From Bombiscardovia coagulans (GTDB taxonomy: Bacteria; Actinomycetota; Actinomycetes; Actinomycetales; Bifidobacteriaceae), in contig NZ_MWWS01000003.1 of NCBI RefSeq assembly GCF_002259585.1, positions 86,308-150,307 of the forward strand: a stretch of 64,000 nt of DNA, read 5' to 3'. Shown here piece by piece: positions 47,033 to 55,765 of this stretch (within the stretch, counting starts at the first letter, position 1; every line of letters starts with the position of its first letter). Made by a program: the position numbers and the translations under genes. The notes beneath the pieces were generated by a model, which did no database searches, had not been told where the DNA came from, and saw only the letters and a program-made list of their open reading frames with translations.

Positions 47033-47350
47033 TAAGACCATTACTCCAACACCAACCGGAGCAACAACTTGACTTATACCTATCCGTCTAAGCTACAGAG
47101 TCCATTAGTTTACCTACAGCTGTCAGCAATAGGGCACAGTTGCCATGTTATACAGCAAAGAATGCTTGCAGCACATGGGGACCCATCTTACTGGTTACAC
47201 AACCACTTACACATGCAGGTACCTTATGCTCCCGCCCACAACCCACAGTAGCCTGAATCGGTAGGTGCTTTTTCTCAGCAAGCCCATTATCCTCAATACA
47301 AGCAAGACTTATGGCAACAGAAAGCGTGCAGTACACCCACAGTGGCGGGG
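47033..47350 (+). pseudogene. Gene-free gap; possible relic of a Gln/Pro/Tyr-rich protein
   Basis: The 318 bases between convergent mscS and ddl hold no intact gene. One forward frame (47069-47350) reads across a single TAG at about 47249 and has on both sides a Pro/Gln/Tyr/His-rich composition (QVPYAPAHNPQ before, FSQQAHYPQYKQ after), like the low-complexity N-terminus of many actinobacterial membrane proteins. A decayed gene is plausible but weakly supported. No terminator was recognised. Confidence 0.25.
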
Positions 47351-48559
47351 TTATTCAGCGCAGACACCTTCAATCAGTTGAGTAATGAGGTCACTGTAAG
47401 AAATACCTGTAGCCTCCCAAGCCTGGCGGTACATGGAAATAGGCGTAAAACCTGGCATTGTGTTTATTTCATTGACCATGATCTGACCGTCTGGCAGCAC
47501 GTAGCAATCTACACGACTTAAGCCGCGTCCATCTACAACCTGGAAGGCCTTGGCAGCAATGTGCCGAACCTTTTGCAAGGTCTCTTCTGGCAGTTGAGCT
47601 GGCACTTCAACATGAGCAGCAGTCAAGTCCATGTATTTGCTATCAAAATCATAAAAAGCCTCGTCAGAAGGTTTGTCAAGTACAATCTCTCCTGGCCAGG
47701 ATGTCTGCGGTTGCTCACCTTCAACAGGGTTGAAAACTGCGCATTCAACTTCGCGAGCTTCGATCCCCTCTTCAATCAGTACACGCCAATCATGCTGAGA
47801 AGCTTCAAATAGTGCATGAGCTAGGTCCTTCGCGTTCTCTTCTCCTACTTTGGTCACACCAAAGGAAGAACCGGCCCGCGATGGTTTTACAAAGACAGGA
47901 TACTTAAGTCCAGCCTTGCGCACGAGTCCGACAAGTTCGTCACCAGCCGCTTCAATGGACTCACCACAGGCTACGGTGCGAGCATCCACTGTAATTCCAG
48001 GAGCTACAGGTATACCAGCAGACTTGAGCAACACCTTAGTGAAATGCTTATCCATACACACTGCTGAAGCAAGAACAGAGCAACCAACATAAGGTACTCC
48101 CATCACCTCCAGGAGTCCTTGAACTGATCCGTCTTCTCCATAGGGGCCGTGTAAAACAGGAAAGACTGCATCAATATGCCCCAATGAAGTCAGTGAAGCA
48201 CCTTCAGCATGCAGTTCTTGTGGGCTCAAAGCTGCCCGGTATCCAGCTGGTCGTTCGGCGGCAGCCACCAGGGTCTCATGACTACCCGCATAGAAACCAT
48301 CTCCGGAGCGAGCTATATCGAGTACAAGAGGCTGAGAATGTTCACTCAGTCTGACCTCAGGAAGTTCTCCACTCCCTAAATCCCAGTTACGAGGATCTTC
48401 GCCGTTGACAATCCAGATACCATCTCGTGTGATTCCAACAGGAATGGGCTCAAATCGCTCCCTGTCGATAGCTTTGAGGACACCAGCAGCCGAGATACAA
48501 GATATGGGGTGCTCATCAGCCTGACCACCATACAAAATCACAACACGCTGTTTTGTCAT
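47351..48559 (-). CDS. ddl: D-alanine--D-alanine ligase
   Basis: ATP-grasp ligase making D-Ala-D-Ala for peptidoglycan precursors. In the 402-residue protein the N-terminal signature is FPVLHGPYGEDGSVQGLLE; SRAGSSFGVTKV lies in the ATP lobe, and SRVDCYVLPDGQIMVNEINTMPGFTPISMYR is the C-terminal metal-binding block. The active-site residue region carries the Phe/Tyr-type D-Ala preference rather than an obvious D-lactate type, but this was not examined structurally. It follows gpsA by 157 bases. Confidence 0.95.
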   Translation of the reverse strand: MTKQRVVILYGGQADEHPISCISAAGVLKAIDRERFEPIPVGITRDGIWIVNGEDPRNWDLGSGELPEVRLSEHSQPLVLDIARSGDGFYAGSHETLVAAAERPAGYRAALSPQELHAEGASLTSLGHIDAVFPVLHGPYGEDGSVQGLLEVMGVPYVGCSVLASAVCMDKHFTKVLLKSAGIPVAPGITVDARTVACGESIEAAGDELVGLVRKAGLKYPVFVKPSRAGSSFGVTKVGEENAKDLAHALFEASQHDWRVLIEEGIEAREVECAVFNPVEGEQPQTSWPGEIVLDKPSDEAFYDFDSKYMDLTAAHVEVPAQLPEETLQKVRHIAAKAFQVVDGRGLSRVDCYVLPDGQIMVNEINTMPGFTPISMYRQAWEATGISYSDLITQLIEGVCAE

Positions 48560-48622
48560 ACGACAATTCTCCTTCTTGAAAGGCCTGCGTCTATTCTTGT
48601 TTCACTCACACAACCCAATGAG

Positions 48623-48660
48623 AAGCAGTTTTAGGTTACTTTGACGATTAAAATCTGCTT
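48623..48660 (-). terminator. Hairpin between gpsA and ddl
   Basis: AAGCAG-TTTTA (48623-48633) pairs with TAAAATCTGCTT (48649-48660) with one bulge. It may attenuate read-through from gpsA into ddl. No long T run follows. Confidence 0.35.
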
Positions 48661-48716
48661 ATTGTAGCTCTGCGATCAGCATATCACAAACTCAACATGA
48701 GCCCTGAGATGTATCC

Positions 48717-49712
48717 TTATTCCCCAATAATCGGCCCACCGAACAGTTCTGTCACCAGACCAGCACCATCTAATCCCTGATCTAAAACATGGCTCATGGC
48801 CGTAGCTAAAGGAGTTGCTACGTGCAAGCTCTGTCCTAATTGCACCACTGCATCAGTAGTAGGGACTCCTTCAGCAACTCCATTACTAGCTAGGGACGCT
48901 TCTTCCACACTCATTCCCTTGCCTAAATTAAAACCGAACGTATAGTTACGACTTAAGGAAGAAGCACAGGTAGCTATCAAATCTCCAACCCCTGCCAAAC
49001 CAGCAAATGTCTTAGCTTGAGCTCCGGCAGCCTGCCCTAACGCCGTCATTTCAGCTAAGCCTCGAGCTTGAATCATGGCAGCGGTATTCTCTCCGTAGCC
49101 AGCTCCACGAGACATACCAACAGCGAGCGCAGTTACATTCTTCAGAGATCCACACAATTCTAGTCCAACAACATCAGATGAGACGAACGGTTTAAAATAA
49201 GCCGTTTCGCACGCATTAGCAACTGTTAATGCTGTCTGTTCACTACTAGAAGCCACAACAGTTGCTGAAGGCTGCCGGGCAGCAACTTCTTTACTTAAAT
49301 TAGGACCAGATACAGCTGCAAACCGATCAAGTGGTAGTCCCAAAACTTCCGTGACTACCTGATCCATGCGTTGACCAGTTTGGCGCTCAATGCCCTTCAT
49401 GAGAGAAACAACGATAGTGGAGCTGTGCATGAACGCTTTGAAAGGCTCAAGAGCTTCGCGGGCATGCTGAGCGGCTATGGCCACTACAACGATCTCAGCA
49501 CATGCAACAGCACTCTGCCGATCAGATGTAGCTCTTACATTATCGGGCAAACGCTCAATACTAGGCATACGTCTAGGATTTCTGTGTTCTTGATTGATAG
49601 AGTTCACAGACTCAGGATCAATGTCCCACATGGTAACCTGGTTACCCGCATCAGCTAGCACTTGCCCAAAAGTAGTACCCCATGCGCCTGCTCCCAGCAC
49701 CGCAATATTCAT
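48717..49712 (-). CDS. gpsA: Glycerol-3-phosphate dehydrogenase [NAD(P)+]
   Basis: Makes sn-glycerol 3-phosphate from dihydroxyacetone phosphate for phospholipid synthesis. The 331-residue length is typical. The NAD-binding loop is MNIAVLGAGAWGTTFGQVLA; the catalytic Lys is in ELCGSLKNVTALAVG, followed by GYGENTAAMIQARGLAEM. It lies 112 bases after a PlsC-type acyltransferase gene, consistent with a joint role in phosphatidic acid synthesis, and before ddl. Confidence 0.95.
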   Translation of the reverse strand: MNIAVLGAGAWGTTFGQVLADAGNQVTMWDIDPESVNSINQEHRNPRRMPSIERLPDNVRATSDRQSAVACAEIVVVAIAAQHAREALEPFKAFMHSSTIVVSLMKGIERQTGQRMDQVVTEVLGLPLDRFAAVSGPNLSKEVAARQPSATVVASSSEQTALTVANACETAYFKPFVSSDVVGLELCGSLKNVTALAVGMSRGAGYGENTAAMIQARGLAEMTALGQAAGAQAKTFAGLAGVGDLIATCASSLSRNYTFGFNLGKGMSVEEASLASNGVAEGVPTTDAVVQLGQSLHVATPLATAMSHVLDQGLDGAGLVTELFGGPIIGE

Positions 49713-49824
49713 CTTGCTGCTCCTTGGATCTTATGTCAACGTTCTTTGAAACCAGATAACAAACACCGCTGTCTGCACTGGGCAAACTCAAGCAAAACTA
49801 TCCTAAGCCCACAGACGCAAGCCA

Positions 49825-50727
49825 TCAAGTAAGAGCGCGTTGCGGGCGAGGCCTGCGGCTCATTGAGGGATAGTCGAAGTACCCTTCAACTGGTGGTTCA
49901 CTGGCACGAATTTCCGCCATGATAACTTCCATTCGATCCCTCAACCGCTGACATAGTTCATCTACTACTTCCTTGGGAGGTTCCTGCCCCCAAGTATCCA
50001 TGTCTTCCAAGAGATCCGAGTAATCTAAAGCATGGTCAAAGCAGGTCACCACGTTTTTCCGTGGCCATGGCCACCAATGGTTGATTGAAGCAGCTCCCCA
50101 AGTCACACAAGGATAGAGAGGCACCATATAACCAAGAATGCGGGATGACTTCAGTGCAATAACACCAACTCCTGGCTTGAACGACATCGGCCACTTCAGT
50201 GGATCCCGCGTAACAGTACCCTCCGGCCAGATAGTCAGCGGGCGACCAGACGTAACAATATTGATGGACTCAGCCTCAATCTGCTGTGCCAAACCCGAGC
50301 GCCTCGGCACAGGTTGCATCCCTACCCACTGGAACCATTTACCAATGACTGGCCAGCGTCCCATTTCAGCTTTTGCCATAAACCGCGGACGCCGCCCCAG
50401 GTGGAAAAGAGCCATCATAGGTACAAACACATCAAACTGAGTCACGTGGGTTGCCGCAGTAATAAAAGTACCAGTTTCAGGCACCTGCTCTAGTCCCCAA
50501 GCGTATGTCTTGCAAGAGGCCCGCATCACCTCAGATACACCAGCTAATAGCCTGGCTGTAGCTTTCGGATTCTGCTCATCTATTTCAGCTTGATTCGGCT
50601 TCCTTGGACCAGTGGGGTAATAACGAGTGGGATCCACCAAATGATGGACTCTCCCCAGTCTCTCAACTTGCTGGTTGGAAAGAGGGTCAACTGCCGAGCG
50701 AGGTGAAGGTTTACCTTTCGATACCAT
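49825..50727 (-). CDS. 1-acyl-glycerol-3-phosphate acyltransferase-like protein (PlsC family)
   Basis: A 300-residue lysophospholipid acyltransferase. The catalytic HX4D box is ATHVTQFDVF (His and Asp spaced by four), the glycerol-phosphate-binding block is WPEGTVTRDP, and PRRSGLAQQI corresponds to motif II. The N-terminal 60 residues are polar and specific to this lineage. Together with gpsA it fits phosphatidic acid synthesis. A role in decorating other lipids cannot be excluded. Confidence 0.88.
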   Translation of the reverse strand: MVSKGKPSPRSAVDPLSNQQVERLGRVHHLVDPTRYYPTGPRKPNQAEIDEQNPKATARLLAGVSEVMRASCKTYAWGLEQVPETGTFITAATHVTQFDVFVPMMALFHLGRRPRFMAKAEMGRWPVIGKWFQWVGMQPVPRRSGLAQQIEAESINIVTSGRPLTIWPEGTVTRDPLKWPMSFKPGVGVIALKSSRILGYMVPLYPCVTWGAASINHWWPWPRKNVVTCFDHALDYSDLLEDMDTWGQEPPKEVVDELCQRLRDRMEVIMAEIRASEPPVEGYFDYPSMSRRPRPQRALT

Positions 50728-50856
50728 ACTTCTATTGTGCCTCAGGTGTTGACCGCTACCAAACCAATACTACAATCTGCCAGCAGCAAATTTCTTGCTG
50801 ACACCCACACACAGTACGTATAGACGGAACCTGGACCACTTACATCAGATTCGCAA

Positions 50857-52188
50857 TTAATCGATATTGGCACCCAGAGCCACCAATTTTTCTCTGAAAT
50901 CTTCATACCCACGATCAATCAGAGAAATACCACGTACCTCAGAAGGGCCCGTTGCAGTAAGGGCTGCAATCAAGTGACTGAAACCTCCACGCAAATCTGG
51001 AACATCGATAATTTGCCCTTGCAAGGGTGTAGGCCCAAAAATGACCGCGGAATGTTCAAAATTACGTTGCTGGAAGCGGCAAGGTAGTGACCCCAGGCAT
51101 TCCCTATACAACTGAATAGTGGCGCCCATCTGCACTAAAGGTCTGGTGAAGCCAAAACGGTTTTCATACACCGTTTCGTGAACTATAGAAAGACCTTTAG
51201 CCTGGGTCAACGCAACTACAAGGGGTTGCTGCCAATCAGTCATGAAACCAGGATGAACATCGGTTTCAATGGCTACAGGGTGAAGATCACCACCGGGATG
51301 CCAGAAACGAATACCCTCATCACGAATATCAAATTCACCACCTATTTTACGGAAGACATTCAAAAAAGTCATCATATCGGGCTGCTGAGCCCCTTCAACG
51401 TAAATGTCTCCGTGTGTGGCCAGCGCTGCTGAAGCCCAAGATGCTGCTTCAATTCTGTCGGGCAATGCTGTATGAGTATATCCCTTGAGCTTCTTAACAC
51501 CCTCAATACGAATCGTTCGATCTACATCAACTGAAATCTGCGCACCCATTTTTTGCAAGACTGCAACTAGGTCCATAATTTCTGGTTCTGTTGCTGCTCC
51601 TGAAAGTTCAGTCTTACCCTCTGCCAATACCGCAGCTAGCAAGGTTTGTTCAGTAGCACCCACCGATGGATATGGGAGGTGAATTTTAGCTCCATGCAAG
51701 CCATTAGGGGCAGTGATATGGATACCTGCCTCATGTTCCTTATCCACTTTGGCACCTAGTTTACGAAGGGTATCCAAATGGAAATCAATCGGACGAGAAC
51801 CAATCCTACAGCCGCCGAGAGCAGGAATGAAAGCCTCTCCCATCCTGTATAGAAGTGGGCCTGAGAAGAGAATGGGAATACGTGAAGAACCAGACAGCGT
51901 ATCTACATCTGCCACATCAGCAAGTTCTACTGTGCTGGCATCAATAGTGACTACACCCTCTTTAGGCTGAACGTTGACCTTGACCCCATGCAAGCGCAAA
52001 AGATCCGAAACGACCTGGACATCGCGAATTTCAGGGACATTTTTTAAGACTGAAACGCCTGGCGCTAGTAGAGCTGCAACCATTGCCTTAGAGACAAAAT
52101 TCTTGGCACCGCGCACATGAATGCTGCCACCCAAGGGCTTACCACCAACGACGTGCAGAACATCATTCTGGGGATCAACTGTTGCCAT
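50857..52188 (-). CDS. murA: UDP-N-acetylglucosamine 1-carboxyvinyltransferase
   Basis: First committed step of peptidoglycan synthesis: transfers enolpyruvate from PEP to UDP-GlcNAc. The 443-residue protein opens GGKPLGGSIHVRGAKNFVSK. The mobile catalytic loop reads PALGGCRIGSRPIDFHL, with the Cys that fosfomycin modifies; mycobacterial MurA has Asp there. DLRGGFSHLIAAL lies near the end. The start at 52188 has AGGAG five bases upstream. Confidence 0.95.
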   Translation of the reverse strand: MATVDPQNDVLHVVGGKPLGGSIHVRGAKNFVSKAMVAALLAPGVSVLKNVPEIRDVQVVSDLLRLHGVKVNVQPKEGVVTIDASTVELADVADVDTLSGSSRIPILFSGPLLYRMGEAFIPALGGCRIGSRPIDFHLDTLRKLGAKVDKEHEAGIHITAPNGLHGAKIHLPYPSVGATEQTLLAAVLAEGKTELSGAATEPEIMDLVAVLQKMGAQISVDVDRTIRIEGVKKLKGYTHTALPDRIEAASWASAALATHGDIYVEGAQQPDMMTFLNVFRKIGGEFDIRDEGIRFWHPGGDLHPVAIETDVHPGFMTDWQQPLVVALTQAKGLSIVHETVYENRFGFTRPLVQMGATIQLYRECLGSLPCRFQQRNFEHSAVIFGPTPLQGQIIDVPDLRGGFSHLIAALTATGPSEVRGISLIDRGYEDFREKLVALGANID

Positions 52189-52387
52189 TCCCACTCCTCT
52201 TTGTACGTACTATGCGCCTAACCAGCCGGCACACTCTCAAATGCACCATCACCTATTGTAAGTTTGCCATAAGGACTGTAAGTGTTAGGACAAAATGCGC
52301 GCGCAGCCTAATAAGCTGGCAGCTCACAGCGGAGCGTAATATGGCATCGCCCTATAAACCTTAAACAAACACACGTTTGTCGTGCTG

Positions 52388-53470
52388 TTAGGAAGACACA
52401 GGGCTAAATTCCATAGCAGTCACCAGTAGTTGAATAATGATGAACACAACAAACCAAAAACTAGCCCACGAAGCATACACGCCTTTGTACGCATGGTTGG
52501 CGGTAATAAAGTTCTTAATTCGAACCCTTGCTAGGTACAACACCAGTACACCCAAGACTATGCCAAGTACAAGAAAACCTAAATTAGTCCAAAACTGGGC
52601 TTCTTCAGGCAATGCACTAAAAATAACGCTATCAATATTAGAAATAACCATGTTATTGACAATGTGCAATAGTATGGACCAGAAAATAGAATACTCACTT
52701 GCGATGTATCCTAAAAGCAATCCCCCACTGAAGGCAAATAAACCTTGAGATACGTCCGAATGGAAGAAGCCAAACATCGCAGACGAAGTAACAATAGCAA
52801 AGACTTTGCCGTAGCGCTGCAAGCCCTTCATGATAACGCCACGGAAAATGATCTCTTCGACGATGGGGCCGAAGAGGCTAGCATATACCAGCATTGCAAC
52901 TGTGCCCGAGGCAGCCTGAATCCTTTCAGAATTGCTTACTACTTCTAAATTGAGCTGTTGAACAACCCAAGAAAAGCCAATATTGTAGATGGTAGATAGG
53001 GACTGACATGTAAAGAGAAGGCATACAGCACCGATAAAAACTAAAGGCGGCATGCGACGCTCGCTGCGATGAAAGACACCATCGCTAGACGTATCTGCTA
53101 TTTGTGATTTATGAGTTAGTATCCAAAAAACGAAGGCTGAGGCCACGCAAATTAAATTTGTAAGGCCTACATAAGAGGAAGAACTGAGTTCACCAAATGC
53201 GGCACCTAATGAAACAGACTGATGGTGCATCGCTTGCATCAGTGTAATAAGGATGGCCGCTATTGCTGGTCCAATCAACTGCATAACCACCAAGTAGAGG
53301 ATCAGCATTCCTGCTTGCTCATTCAAGCTTGCGCGAATTTGCTTCATTGAAGCGTGTGGCACATTAGCTCCGCTAGGAAATGCTGTACTCGATACATATA
53401 CCCGAGAGCTCATGTCTGTTAAGGTTGTATTTGCCTGTTTCCCTTGATTGGGTTGCCATAACAGCTTCAT
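52388..53470 (-). CDS. CPBP-family intramembrane metalloprotease, copy 1
   Basis: A 360-residue membrane protein with about eight hydrophobic segments. The CPBP/Abi core is present: GPIVEEIIFRG (Glu205, Glu206, Arg210), FGFFHSD (His237) and LLHIVNN (His269, Asn273), matching the EExxxR, FxxxH and HxxxN motifs. The protein is likely a membrane protease like Rce1 or bacteriocin-immunity Abi proteins. The substrate is unknown. GGGAGGG lies before the ATG. It follows a paralogue 157 bases upstream. Confidence 0.87.
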   Translation of the reverse strand: MKLLWQPNQGKQANTTLTDMSSRVYVSSTAFPSGANVPHASMKQIRASLNEQAGMLILYLVVMQLIGPAIAAILITLMQAMHHQSVSLGAAFGELSSSSYVGLTNLICVASAFVFWILTHKSQIADTSSDGVFHRSERRMPPLVFIGAVCLLFTCQSLSTIYNIGFSWVVQQLNLEVVSNSERIQAASGTVAMLVYASLFGPIVEEIIFRGVIMKGLQRYGKVFAIVTSSAMFGFFHSDVSQGLFAFSGGLLLGYIASEYSIFWSILLHIVNNMVISNIDSVIFSALPEEAQFWTNLGFLVLGIVLGVLVLYLARVRIKNFITANHAYKGVYASWASFWFVVFIIIQLLVTAMEFSPVSS

Positions 53471-53627
53471 AGGCTACCCTCCCCCTATGCTCGTGTGCAG
53501 GATCCCGCTCTCGCTTTCTATCCTACCGACAGTATGTGAAACTGAAGTTGTTGTATATAGTGTATCTCCACCTCCATTCCACAATATGATAAACAGCACA
53601 AACGAAGTAGAAAAGAACGTATACAGA

Positions 53628-54746
53628 CTAGTGACAGAATCTCCAAAGAATGAAAAAGATTTGAATGCCGATTACTAGCAGAAACCAAGGATTAGTCCAA
53701 GAAGCAAATACATTGGGTGCAACATTATCGTTTGCGCTAAAAGCACGCACTCGGTGATGGTTAGTAAGCAAGATAGCTACGCCAAGCAGCAGCACCAACA
53801 ACCAAAATAGCATTTGAATAAAACTTAGCGTATGTCCTGCAAAACCCATTGTACGCAAGCTTATGCGTAAGACAAACGGGAGTACGGTAGCAATCACATT
53901 ACTGAATATGTGCAAGCCGATAGACCAGATCAGCGAAAATTCACAGGCCACATATCCCAAGACTAAACCTAGACCGAAGGTAAAAACCCCCTGAGAGAGA
54001 TTGCCATGCAAAACTGCAAACAGCAGAGAAGATGTGACTATCGCAAAAATTTTGCCATAGCGCTTCAAACTCGTTAGCACCACTCCCCGGAAGGCAACTT
54101 CTTCTACCACAGGCGCCCATAGGCAGCTATACACGGCTATTGACATAAAAGAAAAAGGTGTATCTACCACGCCTATATTGGTGAGATTAGACGAAACTAC
54201 CTTACCTGTTGTTTCCCAGACACCAAAATCATAAAACCTTGAAAACGCTTGACAGCTTATCGTCATAACCACACAAGCGATGAGAGTAAGGGGAGGTACA
54301 GAACGTAAAGAACGGTGAAAAACACCATAAGGACCTGCATCTTCTATTTTTGACCGCCAATAGATCACGGTAAAAGCAAAGACCACGGCACTGGCCACCA
54401 CATATAACTCTGATACTTCCCAACTACTTAAGCTAGTAACCACTTGTTCTGGAGAAAAACGAATACCAGCATACAGACGTTGGAGAATAATGAGAGCAAT
54501 ACCTGCTGTATACCCAATAATCTGCATAAAGATGATATAGAAAAATATGAAAACTGCTTGATCACCCACAGCGTTCCTAACTCTACCTAGAGCAGAACGG
54601 GACAGCGCAGCAGAGTTTTGAAGTTCAGTAACCGTGCCTTGAACCTGTATACCTGCATGACGAGGTGCACCAACTCCGTCTTTCACCTCATATCGCATTC
54701 GGGTTCGAGAACGCCTTGAGTCACTAGCAGCATGTCTGCCTGTCAT
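53628..54746 (-). CDS. CPBP-family intramembrane metalloprotease, copy 2
   Basis: A 372-residue paralogue of the gene that follows it. The motifs are APVVEEVAFRG, FAVLHGNLSQG and LHIFSNV, so all CPBP metal-ligand positions are kept. The two proteins also share the phrases GVFHRS and ASEYS/ACEFS around the same helices, showing an old tandem duplication. The start at 54746 has GGGAG six bases upstream; a longer reading to 54821 lacks a site. The N-terminal 80 residues are basic and polar. Role unknown: candidates are immunity to bacteriocins or processing of a membrane peptide. Confidence 0.85.
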   Translation of the reverse strand: MTGRHAASDSRRSRTRMRYEVKDGVGAPRHAGIQVQGTVTELQNSAALSRSALGRVRNAVGDQAVFIFFYIIFMQIIGYTAGIALIILQRLYAGIRFSPEQVVTSLSSWEVSELYVVASAVVFAFTVIYWRSKIEDAGPYGVFHRSLRSVPPLTLIACVVMTISCQAFSRFYDFGVWETTGKVVSSNLTNIGVVDTPFSFMSIAVYSCLWAPVVEEVAFRGVVLTSLKRYGKIFAIVTSSLLFAVLHGNLSQGVFTFGLGLVLGYVACEFSLIWSIGLHIFSNVIATVLPFVLRISLRTMGFAGHTLSFIQMLFWLLVLLLGVAILLTNHHRVRAFSANDNVAPNVFASWTNPWFLLVIGIQIFFILWRFCH

Positions 54747-54905
54747 AAAAACTCCCGTATTGCTATCTGCCGGTGGCAGGCGTTTACCTTCCCCTAGGTT
54801 AAAGTACACCAAACGTCGCACAAACCCACATTATTTGTAACACGTAAGCCATCAGTAACACAATGGACTTACCTTGTTTACATGAAAAACCTATCATAAG
54901 AGGGT

Positions 54906-55727
54906 ATGGCACATTCTTCACATACAACAGTAGCAGACCATACCTGCTTCCAAGATGCCATGACTCATGAGTCATCTGTTTCTACTAACCAGACTACAAC
55001 TCGAGACAATTGGGTTCACACCAATGTAGGAGTCTTAGATAAAATTGTGGAAATACTGGAGGCCCTGGAAGCTGGACCTATCAGCTTGGGACACTTAGTC
55101 ACTACGACAGGGTTGGCAAGGCCTACCGTCCACAGGCTAGCTATGGCTCTAGAAAGACACCAATTCATCTATCGTGATGATCAGGGGCGTTTCGCACTCG
55201 GCTCCAGATTTGCTGAATTCGCTGCGAGTGCAAGTGAGGATCTCCTACTAGGCGCAGCGAATCCTATCCTGCGCAGCCTACACAATCGTACTGGCGAGTC
55301 AGTGCACATCTTCCGTCGCCAGGGAGACAACCGTGTCTGCATCGCTGCAGCTACTCGTTCTAGTGGCGTATATATTCCTACACCACTGGGAGCATTATTA
55401 CCTATGCATGCTGGCTCTGCCGCACAAATCTTACTTGCCTGGGATGCTCCCGAACGTATCCATCAAACCTTACGAAAAGCTCGGTTTACCGCCACAATCC
55501 TTGCAGATGTCCGTAGGCGCGGTTGGGCAGAGTCTATCAGCGAATATCAGCAGGGAATCTGTTCCATCTCTGCACCAATTCGAAGTGCCACAGGGCAAGT
55601 TATGGCTGCTATATCTATAGCCGGCCCTGTAGAACGTATGAGCTCAACACCTGGCCGTCTCTATGCTCCTCTAGTTATGGCAGCTGGAAAATACTTAAGT
55701 GAAGCCATGCATGCTCCAGTTCACTAA
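54906..55727 (+). CDS. IclR-family regulator, LtbR/NdgR-like
   Basis: A 273-residue regulator. The winged helix is at about 42-95 (GVLDKIVEILEALEAGPISL, then TTGLARPTVHRLAMALE). The effector domain follows, with GESVHIFRRQGDNRVCIAAA and RRGWAESISEYQQGI. From memory it resembles LtbR of Corynebacterium and NdgR of Streptomyces, which control leucine genes and usually lie beside leuCD. Here leuCD are absent from the neighbourhood. Start uncertain (54906 or an ATG at 54960). Confidence 0.83.
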   Translation: MAHSSHTTVADHTCFQDAMTHESSVSTNQTTTRDNWVHTNVGVLDKIVEILEALEAGPISLGHLVTTTGLARPTVHRLAMALERHQFIYRDDQGRFALGSRFAEFAASASEDLLLGAANPILRSLHNRTGESVHIFRRQGDNRVCIAAATRSSGVYIPTPLGALLPMHAGSAAQILLAWDAPERIHQTLRKARFTATILADVRRRGWAESISEYQQGICSISAPIRSATGQVMAAISIAGPVERMSSTPGRLYAPLVMAAGKYLSEAMHAPVH

Positions 55728-55765
55728 ATCGCAGTGTGCCGTTAGTGGTTAGTACTCCGAGTCGA

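Noticed and set aside
53448-53678. Small forward frame beside the CPBP genes, considered as a bacteriocin precursor
   Set aside because: It overlaps the coding ends of both CPBP genes, has no leader-like start, double-Gly motif or Cys/Ser pattern of a lantibiotic core, and no ribosome site.
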